DNA of 46,523 bases, from the NCBI RefSeq assembly GCF_001758785.1, contig NZ_LROM01000040.1, positions 1 through 46,523 on the forward strand. Reading direction: 5' to 3'. Origin of the DNA: Duganella phyllosphaerae (GTDB taxonomy: Bacteria; Pseudomonadota; Gammaproteobacteria; Burkholderiales; Burkholderiaceae_D). How positions within the stretch are numbered: position 1 is the first letter of the stretch; every line of letters begins with the position of its first letter. The position numbers and the translations under genes are program-made. Under the pieces are notes generated by a model. It was given only the letters and a program-made list of their open reading frames with translations. It had not been told where the DNA came from and did not search any database. Shown here piece after piece: positions 27,440 to 35,844 of the stretch.

Positions 27440-28681
27440 ATGCGTCTGCTGCACACCTCCGACTGGCATCTGGGCCAAGCCCTGCACAATTTCGAACGTC
27501 ATTACGAACACCAGCGCTTCCTCGACTGGCTGCTCGATACCATCGAGACCGAGCGCGTGGACGCCCTCCTGATCGCCGGTGACATCTTCGACAATGCCAA
27601 CCCCTCGTCGGCCTCGCAAAAGCAGTTGTACCGCTTCCTGCAACGCGCGAAGGAGCGCATGCCGCACCTGAACCTGGTGGTCGTGGGCGGCAACCACGAT
27701 TCGCCGGGCCGGCTGGAAGCACCGGGTCCGCTGCTCGAAGCGCACGGCACCCGGGTGATCGGCGCCGTGCAGCGCCACGCCGATGGCGCCATCGACCTCG
27801 ATGCCCTGGTGCTGCCGCTCACTGGCGCCGACGGCTCGGTGCAGGCATGGTGCCTGGCGGTGCCGTTCCTGCGCCCGGGCGATGTGCCGCGCAAGACCGC
27901 CCACGACTATCCTTCCGAGAACGCAGCCGATCCCTATTTGGCCGGCATCGCCCTGCTGTACAAGCAAGCCCTGGAACTGGCGCTGTCCAGGCGCCAGCCC
28001 GGCCAGGCCATCGTCGCCATGGGCCACTGCCACATGGTCGATGGCCAGATGTCGGCCGACTCGGAGCGCCGCATCGTCATCGGCGGCACCGAGATGCTGC
28101 CGGCCGGGATCTTCGATCCGGCCATCGCCTACGCGGCGCTGGGCCACCTGCACCTGGCGCAGGCGGTGGGCAAGCAAGACCACATCCGCTACTGCGGCAG
28201 CCCGATCCCGCTGTCGTTCGCCGAGGTAGGCTACCAGCACCAGGTGCTGCGCATCGACCTCGATGGCGATGCGGTGCGCGAGATCGCGCCGATTGCGATT
28301 CCGCGCGCAGTGCAACTGCTGCGCGTGCCCGCCAGGCCGGCATTGATCGCACAGGTGCTGGAAGAACTGGCGGCACTGGATGTGCCGGACGCACCGACCG
28401 AAGAACAGCCGTTCCTGGAAGTGCGCGTGCGGCTCGATGCGCCCGAGCCGGGCCTGCGCGCCCGCATCGAGGCGGCGCTGGATGGCAAGCCGGTACGGCT
28501 GGCAAAGATCGAAACGTCGAGCGCGGCGCGCGGATCGGCAGTGGATGCGGAAGTGATGACGCTCGACCGCCTGGAGCAGCTGAAACCCGACGACATCTTC
28601 CGCCAGCTGTACCAGCAGCGCTTCGGCAACCAGGCGCCGCCCGACCAGTTGAGCGCCTTTGCGGAGCTGATGCTGCCATGA
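27440..28681 (+). CDS. sbcD: Exonuclease SbcD (Mre11-like)
   Basis: SbcD is the nuclease subunit of SbcCD, which cuts hairpins and long palindromes and processes double-strand ends. It has 413 residues. Metal ligands are Asp8 and His10 (TSDWHLG), Asp48 (AGDIFD), Asn85-His86-Asp87 (GGNHD), then AMGHCHM and ALGHLHL. The C-terminal capping domain is complete. No ribosome site is seen before the ATG; a TATATT box at 27404-27409 suggests a short leader, without a good -35. The stop overlaps the sbcC start (ATGA), so the two subunits are made together. Confidence 0.96.
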   Translation: MRLLHTSDWHLGQALHNFERHYEHQRFLDWLLDTIETERVDALLIAGDIFDNANPSSASQKQLYRFLQRAKERMPHLNLVVVGGNHDSPGRLEAPGPLLEAHGTRVIGAVQRHADGAIDLDALVLPLTGADGSVQAWCLAVPFLRPGDVPRKTAHDYPSENAADPYLAGIALLYKQALELALSRRQPGQAIVAMGHCHMVDGQMSADSERRIVIGGTEMLPAGIFDPAIAYAALGHLHLAQAVGKQDHIRYCGSPIPLSFAEVGYQHQVLRIDLDGDAVREIAPIAIPRAVQLLRVPARPALIAQVLEELAALDVPDAPTEEQPFLEVRVRLDAPEPGLRARIEAALDGKPVRLAKIETSSAARGSAVDAEVMTLDRLEQLKPDDIFRQLYQQRFGNQAPPDQLSAFAELMLP

Positions 28682-31600
28682 GAATTTTGCGCATCGGCGG
28701 TAAAAACCTGGCGTCGCTGGCCGGAGAATTTTCCGTGGACTTCGAGCAGGAACCGCTCGCCTCCACCGGCCTGTTCGCCATCAGCGGCCCCACCGGCGCC
28801 GGCAAGAGCACCCTGCTCGACGCCCTGTGCCTGGCACTGTACGACGACACGCCACGGCTGCTCAAGGTGTCCGGCCGCAGCATGCTGGCCGACGTGGGCA
28901 CCGAGACCGTGTCCACGCAGGATACCCGCACGCTGCTGCGGCGCGGCACGGCAGATGGCTACGCCGAGGTGGACTTCATCGGCAACGACGGCGCGGCATA
29001 CCGCGCGCGCTGGAGCGTGCGCCGTTCGCGCACCCGGGTGGAAGGCGCGCTGCAACCGACCGCCATGACCTTGCACCTGCTGCCGGCGCTGCAACCGATC
29101 GGCGCCACCAAGACCGAAGTCAAAGGCGAGATCGAACGCCGCATCGGCCTGTCGTTCGAACAATTTACGCGCGCCGTGCTGCTGGCGCAGAACGAGTTTT
29201 CCGCCTTTCTCAAATCCGAGGACAACGAACGCGGCGAACTGCTGGAAACCCTCACCGGCAGCACCGTCTATACCGAGATCTCGATGCGCGCGTTCGAGCG
29301 CGCCAAGCTCGAACAACAGGCGCTGCAAAAGCTCAACGCACGCCTGGCCGACCAGAAGCCACTCTCCGCCGACGAACGCGCAGAGATCGAAGCGCAGGCG
29401 GCAGCCGCCACCGCAGCGCTGCACGTGCTGGAACAGCGCAAGGCCGACCTGGAACAGGAACTGCGCTGGCATCGCCAGGCCGAGCAACTGGAACAGGACG
29501 AACTGGCCGCGCGCCAGGCCTGCGAGCAAACGGCTGCGGACGTGGCGGCGTCCGCCCCGCGCCGCGCCGCCCTGGCCAACCTGGTGGCCGTGCAGGCGGC
29601 GCGACCGCTGGCCAATGACATCGCCCGCATCGACGCCGACATCGCCGCCACCGAAGCGGCGCTGGCTGCCGGCGCCCAGGCCATGGCCGACGCCGCGCTG
29701 CAACTGGACCGCGCCAATGCCAGCCAGGAGCAGGCCGCCGTGCAGGTGCAGCAAGCGGAAAACGCGCAGCGCACGGCCGGGCCACAGCTCGACCAGGCCA
29801 AGGCGCTCGACGCCCGCGTGGAAGCAATGCTGCCGGCGTGGCGCCAGGCGTCCAGCGCCTGCGAGAAAGCCAACCAGGCAGAGGCCACCGCCAGGGCAGC
29901 ACTGCAAGCGCGGCAGGATGAACGCCGCCGCCTGGAAGCGCAGGTGGAAGCCGGCGCCACGTGGCTGGCGCAGCACCGCCAATGGCAAACCCTGGCGCAG
30001 TCGTGGGAACGCTGGGATGTGCTGTTCGTGCAGGCCGGCCATGCCGCCGGCCAGGCCGAGCGTCTGAACGAGCAGTTGGCCCGCGTGCAGCGCGCCGCCA
30101 AGGCCCACCGCGACGACGAGGCGCAAGCGGCCGCCAGGCTGGCAAAGTCGGCCACCGTGCTTGAAACCCTGGAAGCACGGCGCCAGGACGCCAACGCCGC
30201 ACTGGCCGCCTTCGACGCCGAGCAATTGCACACCGCGCGCAGCGGCTGGCAGCAGCATCGCGAGCTGCTGGCCAGTGGCGAAAAGCTGTGGTTCGAACTC
30301 GATGCGCGCCAGCAGCGCCACGCCCAGCTCGACGCCCAGGGCAAGCAACTGCGCACCGCCATCGCCACCGCCGAACAATTGCTGGCGGCGGCGCAGCAGG
30401 AAGGTGCCGGCCTGGCTGCCGCCTTCACCCAAGCCGAACGCTCGCTGGCGCTGGCGCAAGCCGCATCGGGCGAAACCGTGGAAAAGCTGCGCGCCGCGCT
30501 CACCGCCGATGCGCCCTGCCCCGTGTGCGGCGCCCACGACCACCCGTACCGCCACAACGACCCGGCCCAGCGGGGCATGCTCGATACGCTGCAAGCGGAA
30601 GTGGCGCGCTGCCGCCGCCAGTTCGACGCCAACGTCAGCCAGCAGGCGGTGCAACGCGCCACCGTCCAGGCCAGTGGCGAACAACTGACTGCGCTGACAG
30701 CGCAAGCCGGTGATGTAGCGCAGGCGCTGGAACACGCCAGCGCCGCCTGGCGCGACCATCCCTTGCTGGCCGATGACGGCCCGGCGCCGCCACCGGCCGA
30801 GCACCTGCGCCGCGACTGGTTCGCGGCCGAACTGGACACCGCCCGCACCAACCTGCAGGCGATCGAGCAGCAGGACCGCGCACTGAGCGCGGCGCGCGCC
30901 TCGCGCGACCAGGCTCAAGCCGCTTACGAAGCGGCAGCGGCCGAGATGAAGCAGTTGAACGATACGGCAGCCCAGGCCCGCACCGCGCTGGCGCAAGCGT
31001 CTGCCGAAGCCAAGGCGCTGGAAGACCAGCGCGGCGAAGTGATGATCACCCTGGCCGACCTGCTGGCCGACCTGGACCCGGCCTTTACCGGCGGCGACCT
31101 GCCCAACGATGACTGGAAGGACGACTGGAGCGCAGCGCCGGCGCGCTTTTACGAGGCGCGCCAGGCCGAGAGCCGGCAATGGCTGGCGCAGCGCGACGCC
31201 CATGACCAGCGCAGCACCTCGCTGGCCACCTTCGATGTAGAAATGAAAGCGCTGCACGACGCCGTCAGCCGCGCCGGCGAAGATGCGCTGGGCGTGCGCC
31301 ACGCTTACGCCCAGGCCGACGCCGCACTGAGGGAAACGCAGGACCAGCGCATGGCGCTATGGGAAGGGCGCGAAGTGGGCGCGGTGGAACGCCTGCTGGC
31401 CGCCGCCATCGAACAGGCGCGCGCGCGGCTGGCCAGCCGCCAGCACGAAGCGCAGCAGGCCGCGCAAGCACGCGTGCGTGCCGACGAGGCGCAAACCCAG
31501 GCCGGCAACCGCCTGACTGCCCTGCGCACGGCGGCCGATTCCGCGCGCCGGCAACTGGTGCAATGGCTGGCCGACTTCCGGCAACGAGAACCCGGTGCCG

Positions 31601-32511
31601 AGGTGGAAGATCTCGAGCAGTTGCACGCACTGCTGGCGCAGCCCGCCGCCGCCATCGACACCGAACGCGCAGCGCTGGCCGCAATCGACCGCGCCGCCGA
31701 CCATGCCGCCACGGTGCTGGCCGAACGCCAGCGCCAGCGCGCGCAGCACCAGTTGGCGGCGCCGCCAGCGCGCGTTGCCGATGTGGATACCGATGCAGCG
31801 GCCGATGCAACGGCCGACCCGGTGGCAGCTCCAGCGGCCCCAGTAGCCGTGCTGGCGACCGCACTCAACGCCCTGCTGGCCGAACGCAAAGCCGCCCAGG
31901 ACAGCGCCGCCGCCGTGCAACTGGCGCTGGCGCAGGACGACGCCAAGCGCCAGCGCTCGCAATCGATGCTGGCCGAGATCGCGCAGCAGGAGGCGATCGA
32001 GCAGCGCTGGTCGCGCATGAGCGATTTGATTGGCTCGGCCGACGGCAAGAAGTTCCGCAACTACGCCCAGCAGTTCACATTGGACGTGCTGCTCGGTTAC
32101 GCCAATGCCCACCTCAACCACCTGTCGCGCCGCTACCAGCTCGAGCGCATCCAGAATCCGGCCAGCCCTTCGCTGGCGCTGCTGGTGCGCGACCAGGACA
32201 TGGGCGGCGAGATGCGCTCGGTCCATTCGCTGTCGGGCGGCGAATCGTTCCTGGTGTCGCTGGCGCTGGCGCTGGGACTGGCCTCGCTGTCGTCGAACCG
32301 GGTGCGGGTGGAGTCGCTGTTCATCGACGAAGGATTCGGCAGCCTCGATGCGGAAACCCTGCGGGTGGCGATGGATGCGCTGGACGGCCTGCAGGCGATG
32401 GGTCGCAAGGTGGGCGTGATCTCGCACGTGCAGGAGATGACGGAGCGGATCTCCACCAAGATCCTGGTGCAACCGGCCGCCGGCGGGCGCAGCACCATCA
32501 GCGTGGTGTAA
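28678..32511 (+). CDS. sbcC: Exonuclease SbcC (Rad50-like ATPase)
   Basis: SbcC is the SMC-like ATPase partner of SbcD. It has 1277 residues from the ATG at 28678, which overlaps the sbcD stop. Walker A is GPTGAGKST at 37-45. Long coiled coils flank the zinc hook CPVC (Cys614, Cys617). The C-terminal half has the signature HSLSGGESFLVSLALALG and Walker B SLFIDEGFGSLD. The coiled coils are extremely rich in Ala, Gln and Arg, which also creates very long open frames on the opposite strand. One Ala/Asp/Pro-rich segment near 1035-1065 interrupts the second coil. Confidence 0.96.
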   Translation: MRILRIGGKNLASLAGEFSVDFEQEPLASTGLFAISGPTGAGKSTLLDALCLALYDDTPRLLKVSGRSMLADVGTETVSTQDTRTLLRRGTADGYAEVDFIGNDGAAYRARWSVRRSRTRVEGALQPTAMTLHLLPALQPIGATKTEVKGEIERRIGLSFEQFTRAVLLAQNEFSAFLKSEDNERGELLETLTGSTVYTEISMRAFERAKLEQQALQKLNARLADQKPLSADERAEIEAQAAAATAALHVLEQRKADLEQELRWHRQAEQLEQDELAARQACEQTAADVAASAPRRAALANLVAVQAARPLANDIARIDADIAATEAALAAGAQAMADAALQLDRANASQEQAAVQVQQAENAQRTAGPQLDQAKALDARVEAMLPAWRQASSACEKANQAEATARAALQARQDERRRLEAQVEAGATWLAQHRQWQTLAQSWERWDVLFVQAGHAAGQAERLNEQLARVQRAAKAHRDDEAQAAARLAKSATVLETLEARRQDANAALAAFDAEQLHTARSGWQQHRELLASGEKLWFELDARQQRHAQLDAQGKQLRTAIATAEQLLAAAQQEGAGLAAAFTQAERSLALAQAASGETVEKLRAALTADAPCPVCGAHDHPYRHNDPAQRGMLDTLQAEVARCRRQFDANVSQQAVQRATVQASGEQLTALTAQAGDVAQALEHASAAWRDHPLLADDGPAPPPAEHLRRDWFAAELDTARTNLQAIEQQDRALSAARASRDQAQAAYEAAAAEMKQLNDTAAQARTALAQASAEAKALEDQRGEVMITLADLLADLDPAFTGGDLPNDDWKDDWSAAPARFYEARQAESRQWLAQRDAHDQRSTSLATFDVEMKALHDAVSRAGEDALGVRHAYAQADAALRETQDQRMALWEGREVGAVERLLAAAIEQARARLASRQHEAQQAAQARVRADEAQTQAGNRLTALRTAADSARRQLVQWLADFRQREPGAEVEDLEQLHALLAQPAAAIDTERAALAAIDRAADHAATVLAERQRQRAQHQLAAPPARVADVDTDAAADATADPVAAPAAPVAVLATALNALLAERKAAQDSAAAVQLALAQDDAKRQRSQSMLAEIAQQEAIEQRWSRMSDLIGSADGKKFRNYAQQFTLDVLLGYANAHLNHLSRRYQLERIQNPASPSLALLVRDQDMGGEMRSVHSLSGGESFLVSLALALGLASLSSNRVRVESLFIDEGFGSLDAETLRVAMDALDGLQAMGRKVGVISHVQEMTERISTKILVQPAAGGRSTISVV

Positions 32512-32520
32512 ATATAACCA

Positions 32521-32551
32521 TGCTATGATTTGAGCTCCTGCCTGGGAGTTC
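32521..32551 (+). promoter_or_regulatory. Extended -10 promoter and ribosome-site hairpin before the metalloprotease-like gene
   Basis: TGCTATGAT (32521-32529) is an extended -10 box. It is followed by GAGCTCC (32532-32538), loop TGCCTG and GGAGTTC (32545-32551), a 7-bp stem with one G-U pair. The 3' arm contains the Shine-Dalgarno GGAG for the ATG at 32555, so the folded leader would block initiation. Temperature or protein control of translation is possible but unproven. Confidence 0.5.
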
Positions 32552-32554
32552 ACC

Positions 32555-33097
32555 ATGAGCATAGGCGCCATCACTGTCAGCCCCGCCGTCAGCCAGCCCG
32601 AGCGTTTTACGCCTGCGGCGCGCGCCGACGCGCCTGCGCCCCAGTCGAACACGGCACCACAGGAATCGAGCACCACCACGCTTTCGCCCGAAGCGCTCAA
32701 AGTGGTGGAAGAACTCAAGGCCCGCGACACCGAAGTACGCCAGCACGAGCAAGCCCACCTGGCCGCAGCCGGCGGCCTGGCCATCTCCGGCGCCACCTAC
32801 ACCTACCAGCGCGGCCCCAACGGCGTCAATTACGCCATCGGCGGCGAGGTCCAGATCGATACGTCGCCCGGCGCCACGCCCGAGGAAACCATCGCCCGCG
32901 CGGCGTCGATCCAGGCGGCGGCTTCCGCGCCGGCCGATCCTTCCGGGGCCGATCGCGCAGTGGCCGCCCAGGCGCAGCAGATGGCGGCCCAGGCCAGGGC
33001 CGAATTGGCCAGGCAGGATGGCGCGACCGGCGACAAGGTCCAGCGCGGCTACAGCATCGCCCCCGGCGCGGCGCCCACCATCGATGTCACGGCGTGA
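32555..33097 (+). CDS. Putative metalloprotease, CJM1_0395/SprA-related family
   Basis: A 180-residue protein with a disordered Pro/Ser/Thr N-terminus (1-45) and a conserved core VRQHEQAHLAAAGGLAISGA with His64-Glu65-x2-His68, an HExxH zinc-protease motif, followed by ATYTYQRGPNGVNYAIGGEV and IDTSPG. This core is typical of proteins named putative metalloprotease CJM1_0395; activity in the family is not proven to my knowledge. No signal peptide is visible. The C-terminal 60 residues are Ala/Gln-rich. It follows sbcC after 43 bases with its own extended -10 promoter. Confidence 0.82.
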   Translation: MSIGAITVSPAVSQPERFTPAARADAPAPQSNTAPQESSTTTLSPEALKVVEELKARDTEVRQHEQAHLAAAGGLAISGATYTYQRGPNGVNYAIGGEVQIDTSPGATPEETIARAASIQAAASAPADPSGADRAVAAQAQQMAAQARAELARQDGATGDKVQRGYSIAPGAAPTIDVTA

Positions 33098-33140
33098 GTG
33101 ATAAAATCGCGCCTTTCGCGCCAACCTGCACAGATCAATC

Positions 33141-33350
33141 ATGTTAAAAGCACCACGCACCCTCACCTTCAAATGCGCAAAATGCGCCAAGGCCGTCCAG
33201 GTCCGCCTGCAAAAAGTGTCGGCTTGCTCGCACATCCAGCCTTACCTGGGCGTGTGCGCCTGCGGTGAAGTCAAGCACCACGCCATCGGCCAGAAAGACG
33301 CCGTGGCGTCGTACCTGGCCGCGCCGGAAGGCTGGACCCACCACCACTGA
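33141..33350 (+). CDS. Small zinc-ribbon-like protein, unknown
   Basis: A 69-residue basic protein starting MLKAPRTLTFKCAKCAKAVQ. Cys12-x2-Cys15, a single Cys29, and a Cys39-x-Cys41 pair in LGVCACGE suggest a zinc ribbon. It ends in His-rich WTHHH. I do not recognise the family. The ribosome site is poor (AGATC upstream); a GATAAAAT box at 33102-33109 could be its -10. The opposite-strand frame over the same bases has no Cys pattern and is rejected. Nearby genes offer no clear function. Confidence 0.6.
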   Translation: MLKAPRTLTFKCAKCAKAVQVRLQKVSACSHIQPYLGVCACGEVKHHAIGQKDAVASYLAAPEGWTHHH

Positions 33351-33374
33351 TTTCATTAAAAAAACTGCAAGCCC

Positions 33375-33401
33375 TCAAGTTCCGTCACGTGCGGCCGTTA
33401 T
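33375..33401 (+). promoter_or_regulatory. FliA (sigma28)-like promoter of the 303-aa gene
   Basis: TCAAGTTC (33375-33382), an 11-base spacer and GCCGTTAT (33394-33401). The known flagellar sigma28 consensus is TAAAGTTT, N11, GCCGATAA, with TCAAG common in other proteobacteria. Six of eight bases match in each box with exact spacing. A start site near 33409 leaves room for the GGAAG ribosome site and the ATG at 33428. Confidence 0.62.
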
Positions 33402-33427
33402 AGAAGTATTATCAAACGGAAGCTGCC

Positions 33428-34339
33428 ATGGCCACCATCCCCGCACTCGGCGCCCGCAACCTGCCGGCCAACTACACTCCAGTCGCGCCCCGGGCCGACG
33501 GCAAGCCCGCCAACACCCCCGCCACCCAACAGGCGGGGACAGCGTCGAGCTTGTCTAAGCTGTCGAGCAATGCGCTGGACATGCAGCAGCGCGTGGCCTC
33601 GCTGGGCAATGCCACGGTCGATTTCGCGCAGAACTTCGTCAACAGCTTTACCCAGGCGCTGTTCGGCGACGACGCCAAGGGCGCCACCATCGATTTCGAT
33701 TCGGCCAGCCTGGAAGCCTCGTCCAGCATCGCCATGGGGGTGCAGCAGACGTCCGACGCCAACGGCGTGCGCACCCTGGCCGGCTTGAGCCTGTCCGACA
33801 GCTCGCACTTCATCGGCAAGGGCACCATCACCACTGCCGATGGCCGCAAGTTCGATTTCGAGGTGGAAGTCAAGTACGAGTTCCAGCTCGACGTCGCTGC
33901 CGGCAGCCAGACCGGCAAACCGGCCGCCGACAAGACCGACGCCAAGCCGCAGAACGGCAACCTCGCCGACCTGCCCACCGTCAAGGTGCCGAATATCGAT
34001 TTCCCGGGCACGCTGGCCGACCTGTTCCAGCTGATCGGCCGCGATTTGCAATCGGCCCTGGCCAGCAGCGCCGACCAGTCCGACCAGGCCAGCGACAATA
34101 TCGACCGCAACACCCTGCGCGGCCTGTCGCTGCGCCTGCTCAACCTGGTCGATAGCAAAAACGCCGACACCTACACGATGCCGTCGGCAGCCGACAAGGC
34201 CAAATCGGCCGCCGCCTACGGCGAGCAGGCGCCGGTGGACGACGTGACGATGCCGGTCAAGGCGCCGCCGGAAGCGATTGCGGAGGCGCCCGTGCTGGAA
34301 ACGGCTGCTGCAGCAAAGCCGGACGCTCCGGCCAGTTAA
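33428..34339 (+). CDS. Unknown 303-aa protein, possible motility-regulon member
   Basis: I do not recognise this protein. It begins MATIPALGARNLPANYTPVA, has a Ser/Ala-rich helical region (40-75), a central beta-rich domain about 75-150 (TLAGLSLSDSSHFIGKGTI, RKFDFEVEVKYEFQLDV) and helical segments to residue 240, then an acidic Ala/Pro tail. There is no signal peptide or membrane helix. GGAAG lies six bases before the ATG. The upstream box matches a FliA promoter, so the gene may be expressed with flagellar or chemotaxis genes; that is inference. No flagellar gene is in the window. Confidence 0.78.
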   Translation: MATIPALGARNLPANYTPVAPRADGKPANTPATQQAGTASSLSKLSSNALDMQQRVASLGNATVDFAQNFVNSFTQALFGDDAKGATIDFDSASLEASSSIAMGVQQTSDANGVRTLAGLSLSDSSHFIGKGTITTADGRKFDFEVEVKYEFQLDVAAGSQTGKPAADKTDAKPQNGNLADLPTVKVPNIDFPGTLADLFQLIGRDLQSALASSADQSDQASDNIDRNTLRGLSLRLLNLVDSKNADTYTMPSAADKAKSAAAYGEQAPVDDVTMPVKAPPEAIAEAPVLETAAAAKPDAPAS

Positions 34340-34442
34340 ACGCCGCACGCCCACGGCCCGCTACCCGCACCCTCGGAGGGGCCCGCCATCAGCCAACCGG
34401 CTGGCCGGAATCGGCCTCGATATCCCCACGCCTGCGGCCCGG

Positions 34443-34448
34443 TATAAT
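34443..34448 (+). promoter_or_regulatory. Perfect TATAAT box before the CGCAC repeats
   Basis: A consensus -10 hexamer preceded by CCGG with no recognisable -35 at 16-18 bases. Transcription would start near 34455 and run through the CGCAC repeats into the terminator at 34515-34551. The poor -35 suggests help from an activator, or that the match is chance. Confidence 0.5.
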
Positions 34449-34454
34449 ACGCAC

Positions 34455-34551
34455 CGTGTCACGCACCGTGTCACGCACCTGCATCACGCACCAGGTTCAC
34501 GCACGATGCACGCCAACGCCGGATGAACGCAACGCGTCGCCGGCGTTTTTT
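34455..34551 (+). ncRNA. Candidate small RNA or attenuated leader with five CGCAC repeats
   Basis: From the predicted start to the last T of the terminator the RNA is about 97 bases. CGCAC motifs begin at 34450, 34462, 34474, 34487 and 34500 (spacing 12, 12, 13, 13), the first at the promoter edge. TGCATC (34480-34485) can pair with GATGCA (34505-34510). The 3' end is AACGCCGG (34515-34522) with CCGGCGTT (34540-34547) and a T6 run (34546-34551). ACGCAA (34527-34532) can pair with TTGCGT (34550-34555), an alternative fold that would compete. It may be an independent RNA or may control the methyltransferase at 34601. Confidence 0.45.
34515..34551 (+). terminator. Rho-independent terminator upstream of the methyltransferase
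   Basis: AACGCCGG and CCGGCGTT form an 8-bp stem around a 17-base loop and are followed by TTTTTT (34546-34551). It stands 50 bases before the methyltransferase ATG and 176 bases after the 303-aa gene, so it could end either that gene's transcript or the CGCAC-repeat RNA. Confidence 0.65.
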
Positions 34552-34600
34552 GCGTGCCTTGCCTGGTTCATCCGCTTATTACTTTTACCGATCGCCCGCC

Positions 34601-35770
34601 ATGTCCGCAAATACCTCTACCTCCCCAACGCCACAGCAGATCCACTGGGAGGAAAACGGCGTGCAGCACACCGCCCGCTGGCGCTCCGAGGCCGGCATGC
34701 CGCCACCGAAGCGCGTGGTCATCGCCGACGACCGCACCAATGCCGACGTGGCGTACCGCCTGGCATGCGAAGGCACGGCCCTGCTGTGGCGCGGCGACTT
34801 CCAGAACGCGCGCCAGCTGCTGCAAGCGCTGGCCCGCCGCGCCGACCATAAAAGCAAACCGGCCAAGAAAACCAAGCCGGCAAAAGCCCCGGCCACGCCG
34901 ACCGAAGCCTTCCACCTGCACCGCCAGGCCCAATCACAGCGCGCCCGCACCCTGGCCATGCTGCTGCTGCCGTTCGAAGACGGCTACACGCTGCCGCTGC
35001 GCCGCGCGCCGGACGTGCAACTGGCGTGCAACGAAGCCTACGGCCGCTTCGAAGAACCGTTCGTCGCGTCGCTGCGTGAACTGCTGGGCGTCATCGGCGC
35101 CCACGAATGGCGCCGCACCGGCGTCGAGATACCGGCGCTGGGCGCGCGCATCCACCCGTACTACGGCGTGTTCTCGCCAGTGCGTGGCGAGTATGTGCAA
35201 CTGGTGGCCGAGGCGCCGCTGCCCCAAGATACCTCGCTGGCGTTCGACATCGGCGTCGGCACCGGCGTGCTGTCGGCCGTGCTGGCGCAGCGCGGCATCA
35301 AGCGCGTGATCGGCACCGACCAGGACCCGCGCGCGCTAAGCTGCGCCCGCGAGAACATCACCCGACTTGAACTCGAACAGCGGATCGAGCTCAAGGTCGC
35401 CGACCTGTTCCCCGAAGGCCGCGCGCCGCTGATAGTCTGCAACCCGCCATGGGTGCCAGCCCGCCCCAGTTCGGCCATCGAACACGCGGTGTACGATCCC
35501 GAGAGCCGCATGCTGCGCGGCTTCCTCTCCGGCCTGACCGACCACCTGGCGCCGCGTGGCGAAGGCTGGCTGATCCTGTCCGACCTGGCCGAGCACCTGG
35601 GCCTGCGTCCGCGCGCCGAACTGCTGGCGTGGATAGAGACAGCCGGCCTGAAGGTGGTGGACCGCATCGACGTGCGCCCCACCCACCCGCGCGCCGCCGA
35701 TGCCAGCGACCCGCTGCACAAGGCACGCGCCGCCGAGGTGACGTCACTGTGGCGCCTGGCGGCCGCCTGA
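34601..35770 (+). CDS. Class I SAM-dependent methyltransferase (RsmC/PrmC-like MTS domain)
   Basis: A 389-residue protein. The C-terminal half holds the Rossmann methylase: FDIGVGTGVLSAVLAQRG near 215, GTDQDPRAL for the ribose acidic residue, and VCNPPWVPA near 280, the NPPY/W motif of enzymes that methylate amide, amine or base nitrogens. The N-terminal half is unassigned, with a Lys/Pro-rich stretch near 85-100. Target unknown; rRNA, protein glutamine or a small molecule are all possible. The ATG at 34601 was chosen because the frame's earlier start lies in the loop of a terminator hairpin. Neither start has a clear ribosome site. Confidence 0.82.
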   Translation: MSANTSTSPTPQQIHWEENGVQHTARWRSEAGMPPPKRVVIADDRTNADVAYRLACEGTALLWRGDFQNARQLLQALARRADHKSKPAKKTKPAKAPATPTEAFHLHRQAQSQRARTLAMLLLPFEDGYTLPLRRAPDVQLACNEAYGRFEEPFVASLRELLGVIGAHEWRRTGVEIPALGARIHPYYGVFSPVRGEYVQLVAEAPLPQDTSLAFDIGVGTGVLSAVLAQRGIKRVIGTDQDPRALSCARENITRLELEQRIELKVADLFPEGRAPLIVCNPPWVPARPSSAIEHAVYDPESRMLRGFLSGLTDHLAPRGEGWLILSDLAEHLGLRPRAELLAWIETAGLKVVDRIDVRPTHPRAADASDPLHKARAAEVTSLWRLAAA

Positions 35771-35803
35771 TCACTTGCCCAAGGGCAGCGTTAAAAGCGG
35801 TCC

Positions 35804-35832
35804 TTGCACAATTGGCTGAACCTGTATATAAT
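35804..35832 (+). promoter_or_regulatory. Sigma70 promoter of the initiator tRNA
   Basis: TTGCAC (35804-35809), a 17-base spacer and a perfect TATAAT (35827-35832), placed to start transcription about five bases before the mature tRNA end at 35845. Together with the terminator at 35930 this makes a one-gene unit. Confidence 0.85.
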
Positions 35833-35844
35833 TCATGCCTCAGA

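Noticed and set aside
27847..28677. A long N-terminal extension of sbcC
   Set aside because: It overlaps sbcD out of frame; SbcC begins at the MRILRIGGKN segment with the ATGA overlap.
28231..31302. A 1023-codon open frame antisense to sbcD/sbcC
   Set aside because: It mirrors the Ala/Gln/Arg-rich coiled coil in high-GC DNA, has no ribosome site and resembles no family; sbcC explains every base.
33144..33356. A 70-codon frame antisense to the zinc-ribbon gene
   Set aside because: No ribosome site or motif; the plus strand has paired Cys motifs.
34523..34600. An earlier start for the methyltransferase
   Set aside because: The start codon falls in the loop of a terminator hairpin, and the added 26 residues are Arg-rich without conservation signs.
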